Assembly (NCBI RefSeq): GCF_004327285.1
Contig: NZ_QJUI01000001.1
Location: 340,114-404,113, forward strand
Reading direction: 5' to 3'
Length of the DNA stretch: 64,000 bases
Source: Phytopseudomonas daroniae
Lineage (GTDB): Bacteria; Pseudomonadota; Gammaproteobacteria; Pseudomonadales; Pseudomonadaceae
The notes below the pieces were generated by a model. The model made no database searches and was not told the origin of the DNA. It saw only the letters and a list, made by a program, of their open reading frames with translations. Numbering within the stretch: the stretch's first letter is position 1; every line of letters starts with the position of its first letter. The position numbers and the translations under genes were made by a program. Shown here piece after piece: positions 28,717 through 36,692 of the stretch.

Positions 28717-28818
28717 GTAGGGTGGATCGGGGCGCGTAGCTGACGCTCTTTTCATCCACCACTCCACAGCGCGGTGACTCACCTTTCTGGTGGATGGATA
28801 AAGCGCCATCCACCCTAC
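28717..28818. repeat. Palindromic repeat R2, copy b
   Basis: GTAGGGTGGAT at the left end pairs with ATCCACCCTAC at the right end. TCATCCACC and GGTGGATGGA form an inner stem. It fills the gap between the M19-like and DUF5943-like genes. Confidence 0.75.
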
Positions 28819-28845
28819 AAACGACTTGATTATGGAGTTATCCAC

Positions 28846-29376
28846 ATGGCCACCCACGCCCCCGAAATGCCCATCCAGGTCGATGACGAAACTGGCGTCT
28901 GGACGACTGACGCTCTGCCGATGCTCTACGTGCCGCGGCATTTCTTCGTCAACAACCACATGGGTATCGAGGAAGTGCTCGGCGCCGACACGTACGCCGA
29001 AATTCTCTACAAGGCCGGCTACAAATCCGCCTGGCACTGGTGCGAGAAGGAAGCCGAGTGCCACGGCATCGAAGGCGCCGCGGTGTTCGAGCACTACATG
29101 AAGCGTCTGTCGCAGCGTGGCTGGGGCCTGTTCGAGGTGGAGAAGTTCGACCTTGACGCCGGTACCGCCGAAGTGCGCCTCAAGCATTCGGCTTTCGTGT
29201 ACGTGTACGGCAAGGTCGGCCGCAAGGTGGACTACATGTTCACCGGCTGGTTCTCCGGCGCCCTCGACCAGATCCTGGCAGCCAAGGGCAGCGCCATCCG
29301 TACGGCCACCGTGCAGGAATACGGCGGTTCCGAAGAAGGCCACGACGATGGCCTGTTCGTCACCCGCCCGCTCTGA
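28846..29376 (+). CDS. DUF5943/V4R-like conserved protein
   Basis: This 176-residue soluble protein corresponds by position to PA5397 of the choline-catabolism region. The sequence LYVPRHFFVNNHMGIEEVLG, the segment WHWCEKEAECHG and the later KVDYMFTGWFSGALDQILAA resemble V4R-type small-ligand domains, in which a cysteine/histidine-rich part can bind a ligand or metal. No enzymatic motif is evident and the function is unknown. The ATG at 28846 has GGAG nine bases upstream. Earlier in-frame codons lie in the R2 repeat and are not credible. It is followed by dgcA after a 26-base hairpin. Confidence 0.75.
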   Translation: MATHAPEMPIQVDDETGVWTTDALPMLYVPRHFFVNNHMGIEEVLGADTYAEILYKAGYKSAWHWCEKEAECHGIEGAAVFEHYMKRLSQRGWGLFEVEKFDLDAGTAEVRLKHSAFVYVYGKVGRKVDYMFTGWFSGALDQILAAKGSAIRTATVQEYGGSEEGHDDGLFVTRPL

Positions 29377-29389
29377 CCTATCCAAATCA

Positions 29390-29415
29390 GGAGCGCCACT
29401 CGATAAAGGCGCTCC
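29390..29415 (+). other. Hairpin between the DUF5943-like gene and dgcA
   Basis: GGAGCGCC and GGCGCTCC pair perfectly around a 10-base loop, 14 bases after the upstream stop. There is no T run, so it may set differential expression by mRNA processing. Confidence 0.5.
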
Positions 29416-29477
29416 AGACCCGCGTTAACCGTGAACGCGAAACGTAGCGTGCAAGTCGCCGAATCGAGGAGAAGGTC

Positions 29478-31538
29478 ATGGCCTTCGAAGCAATGTTCCA
29501 GCCGATCCAGATCGGCAAACTGACCATCCGTAATCGTGTGCTCTCCACCGCGCACGCGGAGGTGTATGCCACCGACGGCGGCATGACCACCGACCGCTAC
29601 GTGAAGTACTACGAGGAAAAGGCCAAGGGCGGCATCGGCCTGGCGATCTGCGGCGGCTCCTCGGTGGTCGCCATCGACAGCCCGCAACACTGGTGGGCCT
29701 CGGTGAACCTGGCGACCGACCGCATCATCCCGCACTTCCAGAACCTGGCCGACGCCATGCACAAGCACGGCGCCAAGATCATGATCCAGATTACCCACAT
29801 GGGCCGTCGCTCGCGCTGGGATGGCGGCCACTGGCCGACCCTGATGTCGCCGTCCGGCATCCGTGAACCGGTGCATCGCGCCACCTGCAAGACCATCGAG
29901 GAAGAAGAAATTTGGCGCGTCATTGGCAACTACGCGCAAGCAGCTCGTCGCGCAAAGGCGGGCGGCCTGGATGGCGTCGAGCTGTCCGCCGTGCACCAGC
30001 ACATGATCGACCAGTTCTGGTCGCCACGGGTCAACAAGCGCACCGACGAATGGGGCGGCACCTTCGAAGGCCGCATGAAGTTCGGCATGGAAGTGCTCAA
30101 GGCAGTGCGCGCCGAAGTGGGCGACGATTTCTGCGTGGGCATGCGCATCTGCGGGGACGAGTTCCACCCGGACGGCCTGTCCCACGACGACATGAAACAG
30201 ATCGCCAAGTACTACACCGACACCGGCATGCTCGACTTCCTCGGCGTGGTCGGTTCGGGATGCGATACCCACAACACCCTGGCCAACGTCATTCCCAACA
30301 TGAGCTACCCGCCGGAGCCGTTCCTGCACCTGGCGGCCGGTATCAAGGAAGTGGTCAACGTGCCGGTGCTGCACGCGCAGAACATCAAGGATCCCAACCA
30401 GGCCACACGCATTCTCGAAGGCGGCTACGTGGACATGGTCGGCATGACCCGCGCGCATATCGCCGATCCGCACCTGATCGCCAAGATCAAGATGGGCCAA
30501 GTCGACCAGATCAAGCAGTGTGTCGGCGCCAACTACTGCATCGACCGCCAGTACCAGGGCCTAGACGTGCTGTGCATCCAGAACGCCGCGACCAGCCGCG
30601 AATACATGGGGCTGCCACACATCATCGAGAAATCCACCGGGCCCAAGCGCAAGGTAGTGGTGGTCGGTGGCGGCCCTGCCGGGATGGAGGCGGCGAGAGT
30701 CGCAGCGGAGCGTGGCCACGACGTGACGCTTTTTGAAAAACAGGACAGCCTTGGCGGACAGATCACCCTGGCCTCGAAAGCGCCGCAACGCGACCAGATC
30801 GCCGGCATCACCCGCTGGTATCAACTAGAACTGGCGCGCCTGGGCATCGATCTGCGCCTGGGCACCGCGGCGGACGTGGACACCATCAATGACCTGCGCG
30901 CCGACATCGTCGTCCTCGCCAACGGCGGTCACCCGTTCCTCGAACAGGTCGAGCACTGGGGCGCGGACGAAGGCCTGGTGGTCAGCAGCTGGGACATCCT
31001 CAGCGGCAAGGTGGCACCGGGCAAGAACGTACTGGTGTACGACACCATCTGCGAATTCACCGGCATGTCGGTGGCAGACTTTCTCGCCGACAAGGGCTGC
31101 CAGGTCGAGATCGTCACCGACGACATCAAGCCCGGCGTGGCCATCGGCGGCACCAGTTTCCCGACCTACTACCGCAGCATGTACCCCAAGGAAGTGATCA
31201 TGACCGGCGACATGATGCTGGAGAAGGTCTATGCCGAGGGCGACAAGAAGATTGCCGTGCTGGAGAACGAATACACCGGTGCCAAGGAAGAGCGGGTAGT
31301 CGATCAGGTGGTCGTGGAGAACGGCGTGCGCCCGGATGAAGGGCTCTATTACGCGCTGAAAGAAGGCTCGCGCAACAAGGGGCAGATGGATATCGACGCG
31401 CTGTTCGCCATTCAACCGCAGCCAAGTCTGAGCCAGGTCGGTGACGGCTACCTGCTGTTCCGTATCGGCGACTGCGTGGCCCAGCGCAACACCCATGCGG
31501 CGATCTATGACGCGCTGCGGTTGTGCAAGGACTTTTAA
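29478..31538 (+). CDS. dgcA: Dimethylglycine demethylase subunit DgcA
   Basis: This 686-residue flavoprotein resembles trimethylamine dehydrogenase: an N-terminal FMN TIM barrel (about 1-370) and C-terminal nucleotide-binding halves (VVVGGGPAGMEAARVAAERG near residue 395). DgcAB converts dimethylglycine to sarcosine in Pseudomonas. The iron-sulfur loop reads C348-VGA-NY-C354 and then C366. The TMADH-type middle cysteine is Ala351, so only three of the four usual ligands are present. The start has GAGGAGAAGG upstream. It is followed by dgcB after a REP-like repeat. Confidence 0.9.
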   Translation: MAFEAMFQPIQIGKLTIRNRVLSTAHAEVYATDGGMTTDRYVKYYEEKAKGGIGLAICGGSSVVAIDSPQHWWASVNLATDRIIPHFQNLADAMHKHGAKIMIQITHMGRRSRWDGGHWPTLMSPSGIREPVHRATCKTIEEEEIWRVIGNYAQAARRAKAGGLDGVELSAVHQHMIDQFWSPRVNKRTDEWGGTFEGRMKFGMEVLKAVRAEVGDDFCVGMRICGDEFHPDGLSHDDMKQIAKYYTDTGMLDFLGVVGSGCDTHNTLANVIPNMSYPPEPFLHLAAGIKEVVNVPVLHAQNIKDPNQATRILEGGYVDMVGMTRAHIADPHLIAKIKMGQVDQIKQCVGANYCIDRQYQGLDVLCIQNAATSREYMGLPHIIEKSTGPKRKVVVVGGGPAGMEAARVAAERGHDVTLFEKQDSLGGQITLASKAPQRDQIAGITRWYQLELARLGIDLRLGTAADVDTINDLRADIVVLANGGHPFLEQVEHWGADEGLVVSSWDILSGKVAPGKNVLVYDTICEFTGMSVADFLADKGCQVEIVTDDIKPGVAIGGTSFPTYYRSMYPKEVIMTGDMMLEKVYAEGDKKIAVLENEYTGAKEERVVDQVVVENGVRPDEGLYYALKEGSRNKGQMDIDALFAIQPQPSLSQVGDGYLLFRIGDCVAQRNTHAAIYDALRLCKDF

Positions 31539-31548
31539 GCAGCCTCCC

Positions 31549-31635
31549 TGTAGGAGCCGGCTTGCCGGCGATGAACGATAACGCGGCCCAAGCGATAACC
31601 GCGGAGCCCGAATCGCTGGCAAGCCAGCTCCTACA
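31549..31635. repeat. REP-type repeat between dgcA and dgcB
   Basis: The 24-base arms beginning TGTAGGAGCCGGCTTGCC match in 22 positions and enclose a 39-base spacer. This is the common Pseudomonas TGTAGGAGC repeat type. It starts 11 bases after the dgcA stop. Confidence 0.85.
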
Positions 31636-31657
31636 AGACCCTTGCGGGAGCTTCACC

Positions 31658-33631
31658 ATGCTTAGCACCATTCTCCCCATCCTGCTGTTCGCCGCCCTGG
31701 GCCTCGCCGTGCTGGGCGCGGCGAAACGCTTCTTCATGTGGCGTCGCGGGCGGCCGTCGAAGGTCGACTGGCTCGGTGGCCTACTGAAAATGCCGCGCCG
31801 TTATCTGGTCGATCTGCATCATGTGGTCGAGCGCGACAGCTACATGTCCAGGACTCACGTGGCCACCGCTGGCGGCTTCGTGCTCGCCGCCGTGCTGGCG
31901 ATCGTCGTGCATGGTTTCGGCCTGCACAACCGCATCCTCGGCTTCGCCCTGCTGGCCGCGACGGCGTGCATGTTCATTGGCGCGCTGTTCGTCGCCAAGC
32001 GTCGGCGCAACCCGCCAGCGCGCCTGTCGAAAGGCCCATGGATGCGCTTGCCGAAAAGCCTGCTGATGTTTTCGGTGAGTTTCTTTATCACCACGCTGCC
32101 GGTTGCCGGCATCCTGCCGGATGACTTTTCTTGGCAGAGCAGCGGTAGCTGGATTCTCGCTGCGCTGCTGTCTGTCGGTGTGGCCTGGGGTGTGTCCGAG
32201 CTGTTCTTCGGCATGACCTGGGGCGGGCCAATGAAGCACGCCTTCGCCGGCGCCCTGCACCTGGCCTGGCACCGCCGTAGCGAACGCTTTGGCGGTGGCC
32301 GCTCCACCGGGCTGAAAGCTCTCGATCTCGACGATCCGAAAGCGCCGCTGGGCGTGGAAAAACCCAGCGACTTCACCTGGAACCAGTTGCTCGGCTTCGA
32401 CGCCTGCGTGCAGTGCGGCAAATGCGAGGCCATGTGCCCGGCCTTCGCTGCCGGCCAGCCGCTGAACCCGAAGAAACTGATCCAGGACATGGTCATCGGT
32501 CTGGCCGGCGGCAGCGACGCCAAATTCGCCGGCTCGCCCTACCCGGGCAAACCGCTGGGCGAGCACAGCGGCGGGCCGCACCAGCCGATCGTGTCGTTGC
32601 AGGGCAAGGCGCTGGTCGATGCGGACACCCTGTGGTCATGCACCACCTGCCGCGCCTGCGTAGAGGAATGCCCGATGATGATCGAGCATGTCGACGCCAT
32701 CGTCGACATGCGCCGCCACCTGACCCTGGAGAAAGGCTCGACGCCGAACAAGGGCGCCGAAGTCCTGGAAAACCTCATCGCCACCGACAACCCGGGCGGC
32801 TTCGCACCGGGCGGGCGACTGAACTGGGCGGCGGATCTGAACCTGCCGCTGATGAGCGAAAGGGAACACACCGACGTACTGTTCTGGGTTGGCGACGGTG
32901 CCTTCGACATGCGCAATCAGCGCACCCTGCGCGCCTTCGTGAAGATCCTCAAAGCTTCCGGCGTGGACTTCGCCGTGCTCGGCCTGGAAGAGCGCGACAG
33001 TGGTGACGTGGCCCGTCGCCTCGGGGACGAAGCGACCTTCCAGCAATTGGCCAGGCGCAATATCGCCACCCTCGCCAAGTACCAGTTCAAGACCATCGTC
33101 TCCTGCGACCCGCACAGCTTTCACGTTCTGAAGAACGAGTACGGCGCCCTGGGCGGCCACTATCAGGTCATGCACCACAGCACCTTCATCGAGACGCTGA
33201 TGCAGCGCGACCTGCTCGCCCTTGGTCAACACAAGGGCGGTAGCGTGACCTATCACGACCCCTGCTACCTGGGCCGTTACAACGGCGAGTACGAGGCGCC
33301 GCGCGCGGTGCTCAAGGCCATCGGCATCGAGGTCAGGGAAATGGCCCGCTCCGGCTTCCGCTCGCGCTGCTGTGGCGGCGGTGGCGGCGCGCCGATCACC
33401 GATATCCCCGGCAAGCAGCGGATTCCCGACATGCGCATGGAAGACATCAAGGAAACCGGCGCCGAGCTGGTGGCCGTCGGCTGCCCGCAATGCACCGTGA
33501 TGCTCGAAGGCGTGGTCGAACCACGCCCGCAGATCAAGGACATCGCCGAACTGGTCGCCGATGTACTGATCGAGAGCGAAGCACAACTGAAGAAACCGGT
33601 GGCCAAACCAGCCACCGTGGAGGTGGCGTGA
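31658..33631 (+). CDS. dgcB: Dimethylglycine demethylase subunit DgcB (Fe-S/CCG membrane protein)
   Basis: This 657-residue protein has four or so membrane spans in its first 200 residues. Two [4Fe-4S] motifs follow, CVQCGKCEAMCP (C250-C260) and CTTCRACVEECP (C328-C338), then two CCG-type domains ending in SRCCGGGGGAP and GCPQCTVMLEG. This is the GlpC/HdrD-like layout expected to pass electrons from DgcA to the quinone pool or to the ETF partner encoded next. The ATG at 31658 has GGGAG ten bases upstream. An earlier in-frame start would lie in the REP repeat. Confidence 0.9.
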   Translation: MLSTILPILLFAALGLAVLGAAKRFFMWRRGRPSKVDWLGGLLKMPRRYLVDLHHVVERDSYMSRTHVATAGGFVLAAVLAIVVHGFGLHNRILGFALLAATACMFIGALFVAKRRRNPPARLSKGPWMRLPKSLLMFSVSFFITTLPVAGILPDDFSWQSSGSWILAALLSVGVAWGVSELFFGMTWGGPMKHAFAGALHLAWHRRSERFGGGRSTGLKALDLDDPKAPLGVEKPSDFTWNQLLGFDACVQCGKCEAMCPAFAAGQPLNPKKLIQDMVIGLAGGSDAKFAGSPYPGKPLGEHSGGPHQPIVSLQGKALVDADTLWSCTTCRACVEECPMMIEHVDAIVDMRRHLTLEKGSTPNKGAEVLENLIATDNPGGFAPGGRLNWAADLNLPLMSEREHTDVLFWVGDGAFDMRNQRTLRAFVKILKASGVDFAVLGLEERDSGDVARRLGDEATFQQLARRNIATLAKYQFKTIVSCDPHSFHVLKNEYGALGGHYQVMHHSTFIETLMQRDLLALGQHKGGSVTYHDPCYLGRYNGEYEAPRAVLKAIGIEVREMARSGFRSRCCGGGGGAPITDIPGKQRIPDMRMEDIKETGAELVAVGCPQCTVMLEGVVEPRPQIKDIAELVADVLIESEAQLKKPVAKPATVEVA

Positions 33632-33642
33632 TGGCTCATATG

Positions 33643-33695
33643 CGTAGGATGGGTGATAACCCATCAATGGCCGATGGGTTACCACCCATCCTACG
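33643..33695. repeat. Palindromic repeat R3, copy 1
   Basis: CGTAGGATGGGTG and CACCCATCCTACG form the outer stem, with CCCATC/GATGGG inside. It sits between the dgcB stop and the etfA start. A close copy lies at 44409-44459. Confidence 0.8.
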
Positions 33696-33721
33696 GTGCC
33701 GCGCTGGCGGGGGAGGCAGCT

Positions 33722-34951
33722 ATGAGTGACATCATCCGCCGCGACCCGCACGCCGAGTGGATCGCCCGCAATCGTCTGCATCCGCTGCATGCCGCCATGC
33801 AGACCCAGCAAATCCAGTGGCTGGGCCCCAACGGCGTCATCCGCAAAAACCCGCACGCGGCTGCCGCCGGTTTCATCGGCCCGGCCGGGCTCAAGCGTAT
33901 CGACCGCAGTGGCGCCCAGCAGGGCGGTTCAGGCAAGCGTCAGAGCGTCAGCGTGGAGGTGCAACTGCCATTGCACGTCATCGAACAACCGGCATTCTTC
34001 ATCGCCGTAGTACCGGACATGGTCGGCGGTCGCCTGAGCGGCCACGACAAGGATCTGCTCGGTCTCGCCCATCAGCTTGCAGGTGAAGATGGCGCGGTGC
34101 TTGCCGTGGTGTTTGGCGAGGTGAAGGAAAACGCGTTCGACACCGCGGGCGTCGACCGCCTGCTGATGCTCGACGGCGATGAGTACCAAGGCTATTCGCC
34201 GGAGCAACGCGTGCTCGCCCTGCGTGCGCTGGAAAGCCAGTTCGCGCCGCGTCACTGGTTGCTGCCGGACAGCCGCAACGGTGGTGGTGAACTGGGCCGG
34301 CGCCTGGCGGCGAGCCTGGGCGAACGCCCGGCGACCCGCGTCTGGCAGGTCAAGGACGGGCAGAGTACCGGCCGCGCCGGCGCTGGCCGCGAGGACATCG
34401 CCCAGGCCACGCCGCGCCTGATTCTGGCGGCCGCGGAGTGCGCCGACCCGGTCAGCGAAACCCGCCACGAAGCGCGGGCGGTCGAGCTGTCGGCGCAGGT
34501 CGCGCGCAACCTGCCGCGTATCGAAGACCTCGGCTCGGTGGCCGTCGACCCGGCGCAGATTCCCATGGCCGAAGCGGAGTTCATCCTCTCCGGCGGCAAT
34601 GGCGTGAAGGACTGGGCGCTGTTCCATCGCACCGCCGGCGCCCTCGGCGCCACCGAAGGCGCCTCGCGCGTGGCGGTAGATGACGGTCATATGCCGCGAG
34701 GCCGTCAGGTCGGTGCCACCGGCACCTGGGTCACTGCCCGCGTGTACCTGGCGGTGGGCATCTCCGGCGCCATCCAGCACCTGCAGGGCATCGGCGCCTG
34801 CGACAAGGTGGTGGCGATCAACCTCGATCCCGGCTGCGACATGATCAAGCGCGCCGACATGGCGGTGATCGGCGATTCCGCCGCGATCCTCCAGGCGCTG
34901 ATCGACAAGGTCGAAGCCCACCGTCACGGAGCCAAGCGCGATGCCGCATAG
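33722..34951 (+). CDS. etfA: Electron transfer flavoprotein alpha subunit paralogue
   Basis: This 409-residue protein has the FAD-binding C-terminal ETF-alpha domain: LSGGNGVKDWALF, GASRVAVDDG, QVGATGTWV and AVGISGAIQHLQG are family hallmarks. The N-terminal part is longer than in housekeeping EtfA (about 310 aa), with about 80 extra residues before the nucleotide-fold start. GGAGG precedes the ATG at 33722. It is encoded with etfB beside dgcAB, so it probably accepts electrons from dimethylglycine oxidation and passes them on to the quinone pool. Confidence 0.9.
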   Translation: MSDIIRRDPHAEWIARNRLHPLHAAMQTQQIQWLGPNGVIRKNPHAAAAGFIGPAGLKRIDRSGAQQGGSGKRQSVSVEVQLPLHVIEQPAFFIAVVPDMVGGRLSGHDKDLLGLAHQLAGEDGAVLAVVFGEVKENAFDTAGVDRLLMLDGDEYQGYSPEQRVLALRALESQFAPRHWLLPDSRNGGGELGRRLAASLGERPATRVWQVKDGQSTGRAGAGREDIAQATPRLILAAAECADPVSETRHEARAVELSAQVARNLPRIEDLGSVAVDPAQIPMAEAEFILSGGNGVKDWALFHRTAGALGATEGASRVAVDDGHMPRGRQVGATGTWVTARVYLAVGISGAIQHLQGIGACDKVVAINLDPGCDMIKRADMAVIGDSAAILQALIDKVEAHRHGAKRDAA

Positions 34952-34967
34952 GTCACGGATCAACTCC

Positions 34968-35060
34968 GCAGAGTGGATGACGCCTGCCTGCGCGGCCCGC
35001 CCCATCCACCGGCTTTGCCAGAGAATCCATGGTGGAAGAAAAGAGCGTCTTCCACCCTAC
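34968..35060. repeat. Palindromic repeat R2, copy c
   Basis: It starts GCAGAGTGGATGACGCC, contains AAAAGAGCGTCTTCCACC and ends CACCCTAC. It fills the etfA-etfB gap. Confidence 0.7.
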
Positions 35061-35083
35061 GCCGCACCTGCGAGGGCTGCATC

Positions 35084-35857
35084 ATGGCTGAACTGAACGT
35101 AGTCGCCCTCATATCGATCGGCTCGCACCCCGCGTCGGGGCGGCCACGCCGTGCCGAGCAGGATGCCCGTGCCGTGGAGTTGGGCCTCAAACTGGCCGGC
35201 GAGAAACTCGATGTGGTGCACGCCGGCGACCCACGGGAAGAAACCCTGCGCGCCTATCTCGGCATGGGCCTGCCCGGCCTCACGGTACTCGAAAAGCCCC
35301 GCGAGGCCGATGCCTTGCCCACTCTCACCGAACACCTGAAACTGGCCAAGGCACAACTGGTGCTGACCGGCAGCCAGGCGGAAACGGGCGAAGGTTCGGG
35401 CATGCTGCCCTACCTGCTGGCCGAGCGCCTGGGCTGGCCGCTGATCGTCGGCCTGGCGGAAGTGGAAAGCATCGAAGGTGGCAGCGCCCAGGTGCTGCAG
35501 GCCCTGCCCCGCGGGCAACGACGCCGGCTCAAGGTGCGCCTGCCGTTCGTCGCCAGTGTCGACGGTGCAGCACCGGCAGCTCGCCAGAGCGCATTCGGCC
35601 CGGCGCGGCGCGGCACTCTGGATAGTGAATCGGTGGAATTGGTCGACGACCCGCTCTACGCCGATGCCCAGTGGCAACCGGCCCGTCCGCGACCCAAGCG
35701 CCTGAAAGTGATCAAGGCCAAGACCGGCGCCGAGCGTATGAAGGCCGCCACGGCAAAAGCATCGGGCGGCGGTGGCCAGGTGCTCAACGGCGTCTCGCCA
35801 CAGGAAGGAGCAGAGGCTATCTTCAAGTTACTGCTGGACGAAGGCGTGCTGCGTTGA
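35084..35857 (+). CDS. etfB: Electron transfer flavoprotein beta subunit paralogue
   Basis: This 257-residue partner of the alpha subunit has the ETF-beta nucleotide fold: VVALISIGSHPASG at the start, DARAVELGLKLAG, and the AMP-site-type segment LVLTGSQAETGEGSGMLPYLLAERLG. The C-terminus is extended and basic. The ATG at 35084 is the first codon after the R2 repeat with family similarity. The ribosome site (CGAGGG) is moderate. It ends the etf pair, and a small conserved-looking gene follows by 39 bases. Confidence 0.88.
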   Translation: MAELNVVALISIGSHPASGRPRRAEQDARAVELGLKLAGEKLDVVHAGDPREETLRAYLGMGLPGLTVLEKPREADALPTLTEHLKLAKAQLVLTGSQAETGEGSGMLPYLLAERLGWPLIVGLAEVESIEGGSAQVLQALPRGQRRRLKVRLPFVASVDGAAPAARQSAFGPARRGTLDSESVELVDDPLYADAQWQPARPRPKRLKVIKAKTGAERMKAATAKASGGGGQVLNGVSPQEGAEAIFKLLLDEGVLR

Positions 35858-35896
35858 CCAGGCGCCGATCTTCAAACACGCCACGAGGACAGGACG

Positions 35897-36145
35897 ATGA
35901 TGCACGCCGAATTGATCGACCAGGAAGATCTCCGTGAACGCCTGGTAGCCCTGGGCATCAGCATTCCCAGCGGTGCGAGTGCCGAGCAGGCCTGCGAATA
36001 CGCGGTCACCGGCCTGTGCCCCGAGCGCGCCGTTGCCTTGCGACACATGGTCGAAGACATACTCGCCGGTAGCGCCACCGTGCTGCCGACCGTACGCGAA
36101 GCCATCTCCCGAACCCTGCTGCCGGCTCTCGTGCCACGTCGCTAG
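35897..36145 (+). CDS. 82-residue protein of unknown function
   Basis: This short acidic helical protein starts MMHAELIDQEDLRERLVALG, has one cysteine pair (QACEYAVTGLCPERAV) and ends RTLLPALVPRR. I do not recognise a domain. AGGACAGGACG lies before two adjacent ATG codons. It follows etfB on the same strand at short distance and has normal codon use for the window, so it is probably the last gene of the dgc-etf unit. It could be a small accessory or assembly factor. That is inference from position only. Confidence 0.65.
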   Translation: MMHAELIDQEDLRERLVALGISIPSGASAEQACEYAVTGLCPERAVALRHMVEDILAGSATVLPTVREAISRTLLPALVPRR

Positions 36146-36205
36146 GGGCTCTCGAACATCAGGGTAGGTTGCAGCGCAGCCGCCCGCCTTTCCAACCGCC
36201 ATGGT

Positions 36206-36246
36206 TTGCACACAAATACTGTGTATGCGGCTGTGGATAACCTGTT
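36206..36246 (+). repeat. 41-base direct repeat A1 with DnaA-box-like motif
   Basis: It holds ACACAAATACTGTGT (a 5-base dyad) and then GGCTGTGGATAA. The 9-mer TGTGGATAA (36232-36240) is the complement of the consensus DnaA box TTATCCACA. It matches A2 at 36 of 41 positions. Confidence 0.8.
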
Positions 36247-36400
36247 GAATAACTGCCAGCCGCCCGGTCTCACGGGCGCTACAGCCGCTTGCCGTTTTTT
36301 TGCCCAGACGTTGTCCTGCAGGATTGCCGAGAAGCCCTTTCCAGGGCCTTCCCAGTAAAAATCGCAAAAAACAGACGAAGTATTCATCAGCACTAATAGC

Positions 36401-36441
36401 TTGCGCACAAATACTGTGTGCGTGGCTGTGGATAAGCTGTT
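36401..36441 (+). repeat. 41-base direct repeat A2 with DnaA-box-like motif
   Basis: This second copy is exactly 195 bases after A1. The dyad is longer here (CGCACA and TGTGCG around seven bases), followed by the same GGCTGTGGATAA block (TGTGGATAA at 36427-36435). Confidence 0.8.
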
Positions 36442-36510
36442 TGGAAAGCGTTGAAAGCCTGGCGCTGCGGGGCTCTCGAGCGACTGGGTGTTTTTTTGTT
36501 GCCTGCCATC

Positions 36511-36573
36511 CCTGGCGGCAACCCTAACGGGCCGTCGCGGAGCGACGTCAAAAATTGCTCCCGGCAATTTTTT
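36511..36573. repeat. Tandem unit B1 with terminator hairpin
   Basis: The unit opens CCTGGCGGCAACC and contains GGGCCGTCGC and GCGACGTC. It ends in a 9-base stem AAAAATTGC/GCAATTTTT with loop TCCCG (36550-36572) and T runs on both strands. Confidence 0.75.
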
Positions 36574-36585
36574 GTGCCCACCACC

Positions 36586-36645
36586 CCTGGCGGCTACCCT
36601 TCGGGCCGTCGCAGGCGACGTCAAAAATCGCTCCCGGCGATTTTT
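36586..36645. terminator. Tandem unit B2 with gbdR-proximal terminator
   Basis: This copy of B1 is about 75 bases on. Its stem AAAAATCGC/GCGATTTTT has the same TCCCG loop (36623-36645). The stem differs from B1 by a compensated base pair, which suggests that pairing is kept. It lies 48 bases after the gbdR stop. Confidence 0.8.
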
Positions 36646-36692
36646 GTTCAGGAGACATGGCGGTAACGGCCGTGGGCCGTTACCGCCACAAA

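Larger units (their letters stand above)
36146..36692. other. 547-base non-coding repeat array between convergent genes
   Basis: Between the 82-residue gene and gbdR lies a dense array. It holds two 41-base direct repeats with a dyad and a TGTGGATAA motif (36206, 36401), then two tandem copies of a roughly 75-base unit, each ending in a strong terminator hairpin (36550, 36623). No plausible coding frame is present. Confidence 0.75.

Noticed and set aside
36206..36441. A chromosomal replication origin at the DnaA-box-like motifs
   Set aside because: Only two boxes, no AT-rich unwinding region with 13-mers, and no dnaA, dnaN, rpmH or gid genes nearby. Kept only as a repeat.
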